Source: Streptococcus infantis (GTDB lineage: Bacteria > Bacillota > Bacilli > Lactobacillales > Streptococcaceae). From it: a stretch of 64,000 nucleotides of DNA. The DNA is taken from contig NZ_JAHDAP010000001.1 of NCBI RefSeq assembly GCF_018499575.1, positions 992,001 to 1,056,000 of the forward strand, given 5' to 3'. Below the pieces are notes generated by a model that worked only from the letters and a program-made list of their open reading frames with translations, had not been told where the DNA came from and searched no databases. Shown here in pieces: positions 58,429-64,000 of this stretch (the first letter of the stretch is position 1; every line of letters begins with the position of its first letter). A program made the translations under genes and the position numbers.

Positions 58429-59745
58429 TTATCTCCCTTCTTTATATTTTGGTAAACTAACACGTGTGAAAAATCCATCGCGACTTTCAAATTGAAGCTG
58501 GCCTCCTAGAATTGAAATACGCTCCATCATCTGTTTGAGTCCGTAGCCATAGGTCAAGGTTTCAAACCCAACTCCATTATCCTGCAACTCAATCATGTAA
58601 TCTTCTTCGTCCTCAAAAAAATGGAGGTCCATGTGGCTGGCATGACCGTGGCGAACCGCATTAGTCATGGACTCTTGTATCACACGAAAGATTGTATCTT
58701 CAATCATGACGTCCATATCGACATCAATCCATTCATAGTTGAGATCAACTTGCAAGTTTGAAAGAATTTGGTACTCGCGGATTGTCTTTTCTAAAGCATC
58801 TTTGAGAGTTCGCCCCTCAAGGGCTCCTGGACGAAGGCGATTGAGAGAGCCTCTCACATCCTGGATTCCTTCACGGACGACTTCTGATACGTTTTTTACC
58901 TGCTCTTTGGCACGACTTGGATTGATATCAATCAAGACCCCGACAGCATCTAAACCTGCTGAAATCCCTGTTAACGCGTGTCCCAAGGTATCGTGAATCT
59001 CCCGAGCAATCCGCTTGCGCTCCCGATCCTCTGCAATCTTCTCAGATAAGGCCATATAGTTGTTCAACTCGGTATTAACCTTGAACACCATGGCCAGCTC
59101 TTGTTCAACTTCATGGTTTTCCGCAAGGACATTCATGATATAAAATAAAAGTGAAATAATGAAGAGTACCATATTCAAGGCGTAGAGGGAATTCTTTAAG
59201 AAAAAGGCCAAAATACGGATAGATTCAGGATAAAAATGAATATAGGTATCAAGAGAAGGAATCGGGAAGAAAAGCGAAAAGACGTCTGAATTGGTTACAA
59301 GGAGCATCAAGAAGCTCACTAGGATAAAGGCAAACCAATACTTCCGATCTCTCTTGGTATTCAACTCTTTGGAACCATAGAAGATATCCGCAAAAACCAA
59401 GAGAATGAGCCCGTTATAAGCTATGTTCTGAACCCACATCAACAGTAGCATCAGGAAAATCTCCAGAAGATTCCTCTTATCAAAAATGGACCATCGACTT
59501 GTTTGAGGTCTATAACGACTCATTGAGATTAAGGCAATCCCAGCAAATAAGATTGCTGACAACCAAAAAGTCGTAGATGGAGCAAAAGGAATACGCTCTA
59601 GGCGCTCCAATAATAGAGAGGCTTGGCGTTGAGCGATGATATAGTTGGTTGCTTGAAGATAGATAATACTGTTGAGCATAACAGCAATAAAATTCACGAC
59701 CATAAGAATGGCCAAACTGTATCGAACACCTCTAAACTTTCTCAT
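58429..59745 (-). CDS. levS: DesK/NarX-type sensor histidine kinase (LevS-like)
   Basis: A 438-residue membrane kinase. About six helices occupy residues 10-205, with little extracellular domain. HisKA_3 follows with phospho-His251 (REIHDTLGHALTG), and HATPase with QESMTNAVRHGHA, DNGVGF and GYGLKQM. The small outer surface fits a kinase that reads ligand binding from partner proteins. I start at the ATG at 59745, which overlaps the upstream stop (TAATG); a GTG three codons earlier is possible. Confidence 0.86.
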   Translation of the reverse strand: MRKFRGVRYSLAILMVVNFIAVMLNSIIYLQATNYIIAQRQASLLLERLERIPFAPSTTFWLSAILFAGIALISMSRYRPQTSRWSIFDKRNLLEIFLMLLLMWVQNIAYNGLILLVFADIFYGSKELNTKRDRKYWFAFILVSFLMLLVTNSDVFSLFFPIPSLDTYIHFYPESIRILAFFLKNSLYALNMVLFIISLLFYIMNVLAENHEVEQELAMVFKVNTELNNYMALSEKIAEDRERKRIAREIHDTLGHALTGISAGLDAVGVLIDINPSRAKEQVKNVSEVVREGIQDVRGSLNRLRPGALEGRTLKDALEKTIREYQILSNLQVDLNYEWIDVDMDVMIEDTIFRVIQESMTNAVRHGHASHMDLHFFEDEEDYMIELQDNGVGFETLTYGYGLKQMMERISILGGQLQFESRDGFFTRVSLPKYKEGR

Positions 59746-60728
59746 TACTGCCACCCATTAACATCAAACTGATCAATGTTTTCCTTTGTCATCATTTCAA
59801 CTGGAATGATCACCTCTTTGGTATAGCTCTTCCCTTCAGAAATATCTTGGATAACTTCCATAACACGGTCTCCCATCTTCAAGGGAGATTGAGCAACGGT
59901 TCCCACTACATCATCCGTCGAGTGCAACAAGGATTTCATATCTGGTGAGCCATCGATTCCATAAATTGCAATGGACTGGCTATTTCCTTGCTCCTTAATT
60001 GCAGCTAAAGCTCCTATAGCCGAGCGGTCATTTAAGGCAACCAAGGTATCAATTTCAACCCCTGATTGTAAAAAATTCTGGACAGCCGGCATGGCAATCT
60101 CCGTTTGCCCCTTGGTTTCTAGTTCCGATACAATCTGATAAGAACTGTGCCCCTCTATAGTGTCTTTAAACCCCTGAATCCGCGTATCTGCTGAGACAGT
60201 TCCTTTATGCTCCAAAAGGAGGACCCGAGCGCTAGAGGAACGTTTCATGAGCTCTTTAGCAATCAATACTCCCGCTTGGTAGTTATCGGATACAATACTT
60301 GCATCGGGCTTAAAATTTTTCAGTTGGGTATCGACTGCAATGATTTTAATTCCTTGTTTTCTAGCTTTTTCAAGAGCAGTTAAAATGGACTGGCTATCCC
60401 CCTTGACCGGATTGATCACAATCACATCAACCTTTTGAGCACAAAAATCATCAACCTGCTGGCTCTGCCTTTCTTCATCCAATTCTGGATCTCGGACGCA
60501 AACAAGAGCTCCTCTTTCATCGGAAATTCGACTAATTTCCGAATGAATACTTTTGTAGAACTCATTGTTCATGGTCATATAGGTTACACCAATTTTAGTC
60601 TGATCCTTGATGCCACTTGTTTGACAACGGCCAAAAATCCAAAAGAGAATACAGACCACTGGAATCAGCAGTAATATACGCTTTATCATCCATTTCAACA
60701 ATTCTTTTTTCTCTTTATTTTCCTTCAA
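59745..60728 (-). CDS. levQ: Membrane-anchored periplasmic-type sugar-binding protein, sensor component (LevQ-like)
   Basis: A 327-residue protein with an N-terminal helix (RILLLIPVVCILFWIFG, about 17-33) and a LacI/RbsB-like binding fold (IGVTYMTMNNEFYKSI; VVTVAQ-type end with GIDGSPDMKSLL). No canonical lipobox precedes its Cys36. The start is a TTG at 60728 with AAGGA at 7 nt; the next ATG (60689) has no ribosome site and would cut the basic head. First gene of the four-gene sensor operon. Confidence 0.82.
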   Translation of the reverse strand: MKENKEKKELLKWMIKRILLLIPVVCILFWIFGRCQTSGIKDQTKIGVTYMTMNNEFYKSIHSEISRISDERGALVCVRDPELDEERQSQQVDDFCAQKVDVIVINPVKGDSQSILTALEKARKQGIKIIAVDTQLKNFKPDASIVSDNYQAGVLIAKELMKRSSSARVLLLEHKGTVSADTRIQGFKDTIEGHSSYQIVSELETKGQTEIAMPAVQNFLQSGVEIDTLVALNDRSAIGALAAIKEQGNSQSIAIYGIDGSPDMKSLLHSTDDVVGTVAQSPLKMGDRVMEVIQDISEGKSYTKEVIIPVEMMTKENIDQFDVNGWQ

Positions 60729-60872
60729 ATTTCATTCCTTTTCTGAAAATTTTGAATATATATTACTTTATTCTACTACTTTTTCAAAAAAAATGCTTGA
60801 TTTTATTGTACAAGGACATTTTTTTGACCTATTTTAAGGAGTAATTTCCGAACAATAAAACTAGAAACAATA

Positions 60873-60907
60873 GAAAAAGCCGGTCTATAAACGAACCAGC
60901 TTTTTTT
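60873..60907 (-). terminator. Terminator after ssbB
   Basis: Stem AAAAAGC / GCTTTTT with internal GGT/ACC pairing; T-residues continue on the minus strand. It separates ssbB from the lev sensor operon. Confidence 0.75.
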
Positions 60908-60919
60908 CTATAATTGATC

Positions 60920-61315
60920 CTAGAAAGGAAGTTCCTCCTCTTCCAAGACCAGATCTGCTAAGTCTTGGCCTGCATTATTTTCACGCATAGCACGTTGGGC
61001 ACGACTTTCTAAAAGTTGGAAGCCTGTGGCGAGAACTTCGGTCACATAGTTAGTCTGACCATTCTTCTCGAACTTACGGGTACGAAGCTCTCCATCTACA
61101 GAAATAAGACTGCCTTTGCTTGCATAGCTAGCCAAGGTTTCAGCAAGTTTGCCCCAGACGACGATATTGATGAAGTCAGCTTCACGTTCCCCGTTTTGAT
61201 CCTTGAAACGACGGTTAATGGCAATGGTCGCACGAGCAACTGACTTGTCATTGTTGGTTTTGTGCAATTCTGGTGTAGACGTCAAGCGTCCAATCATGAT
61301 AACTTTATTATACAT
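60920..61315 (-). CDS. ssbB: Single-stranded DNA-binding protein SsbB (competence type)
   Basis: A 131-residue OB-fold protein starting MYNKVIMIGRLTSTPELHKT and ending DLVLEEEELPF. The length and ends match pneumococcal SsbB, the competence-induced SSB that stores imported DNA, rather than the longer SsbA. AGGAGG precedes the ATG. A com-box 20 bp upstream supports SigX control. Confidence 0.92.
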   Translation of the reverse strand: MYNKVIMIGRLTSTPELHKTNNDKSVARATIAINRRFKDQNGEREADFINIVVWGKLAETLASYASKGSLISVDGELRTRKFEKNGQTNYVTEVLATGFQLLESRAQRAMRENNAGQDLADLVLEEEELPF

Positions 61316-61335
61316 TTTTCATCCTCCTACTTATC

Positions 61336-61343
61336 TATTCGAA
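61336..61343 (-). promoter_or_regulatory. Com-box (SigX/ComX promoter) of ssbB
   Basis: Minus strand TTCGAATA, 7 of 8 to the com-box TACGAATA, preceded by the T-rich tract usual for SigX promoters. That tract is the U-run of the previous gene's terminator. Confidence 0.8.
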
Positions 61344-61350
61344 GGAAAAT

Positions 61351-61381
61351 AAAAAAAGTTACAATATTTGTAACTTTTTTT
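61351..61381 (-). terminator. Terminator after the SDR gene
   Basis: A perfect 14-bp stem AAAAAAAGTTACAA / TTGTAACTTTTTTT with a 3-nt loop. Confidence 0.88.
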
Positions 61382-61388
61382 AATAATA

Positions 61389-62150
61389 TTAATCTCTATG
61401 AATCATAAACCCAGTTGCTTGTTGATTAGCCATGATGGTCATATCTGTGATTTGTACTCGTCGTGGTTGACTGGTCACATAAACTACAGTATCAGCGATA
61501 TCTTGCGCCTGCAAAGCTTCGAGTCCCTGATAGACTGTCGCCGCCCGTGCCTCATCTCCATGGAAACGGACTTTTGAAAAATCAGTTTCTACAATACCAG
61601 GTTGAATAGTGGTCACCTTGATATCTGTCGCAATGGTGTCAATCCGAAGCCCGTCTGAAAAAGTTTTGACTGCAGCCTTGGTTGCTGAATAGACCGCTGC
61701 TCCAGCATAGGCATAAATACCTGCAGTAGATCCCATATTGATGATATGCCCTTGATTAGCTGCTACCATGGAAGGCAAGAGACAGCGTGTAACTGCCATT
61801 AAACCCTTGACATTGGTATCCAGCATGGTCAACATATCCAACTCTTCATAGTCCTGATAAGGCGATAAACCTAGAGCCAGTCCAGCATTATTGACCAAGA
61901 TATCAATCTGACCTACAGTCTCTAAAATTTCTGAACAAACAGTCTTTACCATGCTCATATCTGTAACATCTAACGGAAAGGTCCAGACTTTTTGATTTGG
62001 AAAGGCTTCTGCGAACTCAGTTTTTAGAGTTTTGAGTCTTTCTGTTCGACGCCCTGTAAGAACGATATTCTCACCTTCTTTTAGATAAGCACGCGCAATG
62101 GCTTCACCAATACCTGATGTTGCACCTGTAATGACTACATTTTTTGCCAT
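61389..62150 (-). CDS. Short-chain dehydrogenase/reductase (YdfG type)
   Basis: A 253-residue NADP-dependent SDR; the YdfG group oxidises serine or 3-hydroxy acids. It has TGATSGIG at 8-15, NNAG, Ser in NMGSTAGI, and catalytic YSATKAAVK. I chose the ATG at 62150, after AGAGGGA; the longer reading begins 6 codons upstream at a non-ATG codon. Substrate not provable from sequence. Confidence 0.88.
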   Translation of the reverse strand: MAKNVVITGATSGIGEAIARAYLKEGENIVLTGRRTERLKTLKTEFAEAFPNQKVWTFPLDVTDMSMVKTVCSEILETVGQIDILVNNAGLALGLSPYQDYEELDMLTMLDTNVKGLMAVTRCLLPSMVAANQGHIINMGSTAGIYAYAGAAVYSATKAAVKTFSDGLRIDTIATDIKVTTIQPGIVETDFSKVRFHGDEARAATVYQGLEALQAQDIADTVVYVTSQPRRVQITDMTIMANQQATGFMIHRD

Positions 62151-62191
62151 CTTATTTCCCTCTGTCAAAGATTATAGGTAACTTTCATTGA

Positions 62192-62818
62192 TTAAGCAGT
62201 CCAGTGCTTAGCTGGGTCAAAGGGTGTTCCAACAACTTGGTCGTCTGACAATTCAATGACCCCACGTCTTTGTGGAGCATTTGGCAAGGCAAGTTCACGA
62301 GGACTACACATCATTCCAAAACTCTTTTCCCCACGAAGTTCCCCTGGGAAAATGAGATTGCCTTTTGGCATCATAGCTCCAGGAAGAGCAACAATAGTTT
62401 TCAAACCAACACGTGCATTGGGAGCACCAGCAACGATTTGTACTGTCTTGTCATTCCCAACAGCAACTTGACAGATATTGAGGTGGTCACTATCTGGATG
62501 TGCAACCATTTCTACAATCTCACCAACCACAAATTTTGGTTCCTTGTCGTTGATGATTTCTTCAGTAAATCCTTGCGCCTGTAATTCTTGATTCAAACGA
62601 GCTACTTGGTCGTCAGTCAAAAAAATTTGACCACGATTCTCAATCTCAAACAAGCTAGAAACTTCAAAAATATTCCAAGCAACAGTTTCACCAGTTTCCT
62701 TTAGGAAAACACGTGCTACATTGCCTTTACGCTCAACATCTAGTTTGGCATCGCCACTGTTTTTCACGATGACCATAAGGACATCACCGACATGTTCTTT
62801 GTTATATGTAAAAATCAT
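62192..62818 (-). CDS. ytpR: YtpR family tRNA-binding protein
   Basis: A 208-residue protein with an N-terminal DUF4479-type domain and a C-terminal tRNA-binding OB fold like the start of PheT (KFVVGEIVEMVAHPDSDHLN; GVELSDD end). Probably a trans-acting tRNA or tRNA-synthetase factor; role not established. Followed in the same direction by the SDR gene. Confidence 0.9.
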   Translation of the reverse strand: MIFTYNKEHVGDVLMVIVKNSGDAKLDVERKGNVARVFLKETGETVAWNIFEVSSLFEIENRGQIFLTDDQVARLNQELQAQGFTEEIINDKEPKFVVGEIVEMVAHPDSDHLNICQVAVGNDKTVQIVAGAPNARVGLKTIVALPGAMMPKGNLIFPGELRGEKSFGMMCSPRELALPNAPQRRGVIELSDDQVVGTPFDPAKHWTA

Positions 62819-62826
62819 TTTTTCTC

Positions 62827-63144
62827 CTATTTTAATCCTGCTAAGAAGCGGTTAATCTCTTCCTTTGTTTTACGGTCTCGATTAACAAAACGTCCAATCT
62901 CCTTGTCCTTGTCTAAAACAACCAGACTTGGAATTCCGTATACATCCCAAAGTTTCGCAAGTTTCATGTAGTCATCACGATCGACCTGTATAAAGGTAAA
63001 CTCTGGATTGCTCTCTTCAATCTCTGGCAAGGCAGGGTAGATATAGCGACAGTCACCACACCAATCCGCAACAAAAAGGAAGACCTTCTTGCCATCCTGC
63101 TCTACTAAATTCGCTAATTCTTCTAAACTGTTCGGAGAAATCAT
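62827..63144 (-). CDS. Thioredoxin family protein
   Basis: A 105-residue thioredoxin fold with active site Cys29-Gly-Asp-Cys32 (VADWCGDCRYIY) and the cis-Pro loop YGIPSLVV. CGDC instead of CGPC suggests a non-standard redox potential; such proteins are annotated as bacteriocin transport accessory proteins in some streptococci. GAGGAGG precedes the ATG, overlapping the DUF4651 stop by 4 bp. Confidence 0.88.
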   Translation of the reverse strand: MISPNSLEELANLVEQDGKKVFLFVADWCGDCRYIYPALPEIEESNPEFTFIQVDRDDYMKLAKLWDVYGIPSLVVLDKDKEIGRFVNRDRKTKEEINRFLAGLK

Positions 63145-63431
63145 AACACTTCCTCCTCATAGATGAGATCTTCATCTTCGTAGACAAAGGTATAGTGACG
63201 ACCATCTTCAAAAATAACACCACCAACAAGACGTTCTAGACTACTTTCGTACACTTGGACATAAAGAGTCCCAATCTCACCCATTTCTGAGAAGTAGTCA
63301 CGTACAATAGCAGTTAACTCTTCCTGCGTCTTCATAAGTTTGTGGTCATCAGCCACTTTCTTAGCTCCAAAGGCAAGGGCTCCAAGACCTGCCACGACCA
63401 AACCTGTTTTAATAATATTTTTCGTTTTCAT
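63141..63431 (-). CDS. DUF4651 domain protein
   Basis: A 96-residue protein with one N-terminal helix (TGLVVAGLGALAFGA) and an acidic C-terminus. The start is uncertain. The ATG at 63431 has no ribosome site but sits at the predicted transcription start (leaderless option). A TTG at 63449 has GGAG at 5 nt, but lies upstream of that transcription start. Family members usually start MKTKN, which favours 63431. Coupled to the thioredoxin gene. Confidence 0.8.
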   Translation of the reverse strand: MKTKNIIKTGLVVAGLGALAFGAKKVADDHKLMKTQEELTAIVRDYFSEMGEIGTLYVQVYESSLERLVGGVIFEDGRHYTFVYEDEDLIYEEEVL

Positions 63432-63437
63432 GCTAAC

Positions 63438-63466
63438 ATTGTAACACAAAAAGACTCCAGGAACAA
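63438..63466 (-). promoter_or_regulatory. Promoter of the DUF4651-thioredoxin genes
   Basis: Minus strand: -35 TTGTTC (63461-63466), 17-bp spacer, -10 TACAAT (63438-63443). The ATG at 63431 begins 7 nt after the -10. Confidence 0.6.
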
Positions 63467-63470
63467 TGAA

Positions 63471-63491
63471 AAAGGGAGTTCCACTCCCCCT
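63471..63491 (-). terminator. Terminator after the DUF1912 gene
   Basis: Stem GGGAGT / ACTCCC with a GGA loop followed by five T on the minus strand. Confidence 0.75.
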
Positions 63492-63506
63492 TCTAATTTC
63501 TAAACA

Positions 63507-63761
63507 TTAATAGTTTCTCTCACCAAACAAGCCTTCTGGTAAATCATGGAATCCCTTGCCTGCCTTGAAGTTTTCAAATTTACCTAGTAAGAACTGGTAG
63601 GCATCCAAACGACTCTCGTAGCGAATCATGGCATCTTTAGCGCGCTCATCTTGATCTTCTTCATAGACCTTTTGACTTTCCTTGTGTGCCATATCGTTAA
63701 TCATGATTTGGGTATTGACCCAGGCTTCAAATTCTTTCATAAATTCTTGTTCGTAACTCAT
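63507..63761 (-). CDS. DUF1912 family protein
   Basis: An 84-residue, charged, helical protein (EFMKEFEAWVNTQIMINDMA; YESRLDAYQFLLGKFENFK) matching the streptococcal DUF1912 family. Function unknown. AAGGAG precedes the ATG, 9 bp after the PAS-type gene's stop. Confidence 0.82.
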   Translation of the reverse strand: MSYEQEFMKEFEAWVNTQIMINDMAHKESQKVYEEDQDERAKDAMIRYESRLDAYQFLLGKFENFKAGKGFHDLPEGLFGERNY

Positions 63762-63770
63762 TGTTTCTCC

Positions 63771-64000
63771 TTATTCTATTCCTCGATAGTAGTCTGTATC
63801 AATCTCACGGTAGGGTTGAATATCCTGAACATATTCCAACACACCTTGAAATTCCCCGTTCTCATCGTGTACCGCAGCATAGGTGATATGGACAAACTTA
63901 CCTCGTGACTCGGACTTGAACCACATCTCATACTTGTCCTTGACCCCGTCACGAAGACCTTTCATAATGGTTTTTACCTTGTCCAAATACTTGGGCGGAT
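63771..64000 (-). CDS. PAS/DUF438-type protein, C-terminal part
   Basis: Partial; the coding region continues beyond the window edge. The visible 76 residues (ending PYREIDTDYYRGIE) form the C-terminal part of a PAS-like domain: PPKYLDKVKTIMKGL, GKFVHITYAAVHDENGEFQGVLEYVQDIQ. This matches the end of DUF438 domain proteins, sometimes linked to haem or hemerythrin-like sensors. An internal TTG at 63986 is not a start. Confidence 0.75.
   Translation of the reverse strand, partial: PPKYLDKVKTIMKGLRDGVKDKYEMWFKSESRGKFVHITYAAVHDENGEFQGVLEYVQDIQPYREIDTDYYRGIE

Noticed and set aside
53620..60728. Lev region as a wholly new signalling system
   Set aside because: The gene set, order and groESL/ssb neighbours match the S. 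mutans levQRST-levDEFG locus, so only the operator array is presented as potentially new.
60737..60751. CodY-like box (13 of 15) just before the levQ-like gene
   Set aside because: AATTTTCAGAAAAGG overlaps the ribosome site of the gene, and the region is AT-rich enough for chance matches; no supporting promoter geometry.

Overview
The window is chromosomal DNA from a low-GC streptococcus, most likely of the mitis group (mitis/oralis/infantis type). Evidence: the housekeeping proteins (FabT, FabK, AccBCD, EF-P, SsbB, GlnHP/GlnQ, DinB, PflB) read as very close relatives of the pneumococcal ones; there is a pneumococcal-type RUP repeat at 13505-13607; and SsbB is preceded by a SigX (ComX) com-box. 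Compared with pneumococcal gene order as I remember it, several blocks are joined differently (ilv next to rplKA; clpL next to pflB), and a lev sugar-sensing/PTS locus sits between groES and ssbB. This is therefore probably not S. pneumoniae itself.

Layout. 1-4465: 5' end of clpL with a CtsR-controlled leader holding a 30-codon ORF, then pflB and dinB. 4466-9735: uppP, a DUF2207 membrane protein, and a glutamine-type amino-acid ABC transporter. 9787-15777: a small protein, an SPFH protein, and the branched-chain amino acid genes ilvA, ilvC, ilvN, ilvB with a CodY-like box. 15937-20615: rplA/rplK with duplicated putative L1-binding motifs, a GNAT/ParB-like pair, PAP2, ribU with an FMN riboswitch, and trmL behind a structured, attenuator-like leader. 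20883-25292: trkA-trkH and two membrane proteins. 25390-25588: five unexplained consecutive hairpins. 25596-36150: prfC, two TMEM164/YwaF-like paralogues, gatCAB, a Tim44-like zinc-ribbon protein plus an SPFH protein, efp, gls24-like, nusB. 36169-47591: a CPBP protein and the complete type II fatty-acid synthesis cluster (fabM, fabT, fabH, acpP, fabK, fabD, fabG, fabF, accB, fabZ, accC, accD, accA). 47788-51111: aspartokinase, a DUF956 protein and serS with a T-box leader. 51126-53184: groES-groEL with CIRCE and CtsR sites. 53225-60728: the lev locus. 60873-64000: ssbB, an SDR, ytpR, a thioredoxin, DUF4651, DUF1912 and a PAS-type protein cut by the window edge.

The most interesting integrated system is the lev locus. 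Two membrane-anchored sugar-binding proteins with no ABC permease or ATPase are co-encoded with a DesK-type kinase and a LuxR-type regulator. Just downstream lies a mannose-family PTS (IIA, IIB, IIC, IID) whose promoter carries an array of TGTCA/TGACA repeats and a cre site exactly between -35 and -10. It matches the S. mutans levQRST-levDEFG system and the same groESL/ssb neighbourhood, so the system is known; its operator array is the part that looks new. Less explained elements are the hairpin cluster at 25390-25588, the trmL leader, the clpL leader peptide, the pflB-dinB inverted repeat, and a possible leaderless start for the DUF4651 gene.

All family and synteny assignments come from reading motifs and from memory; no searches were run.
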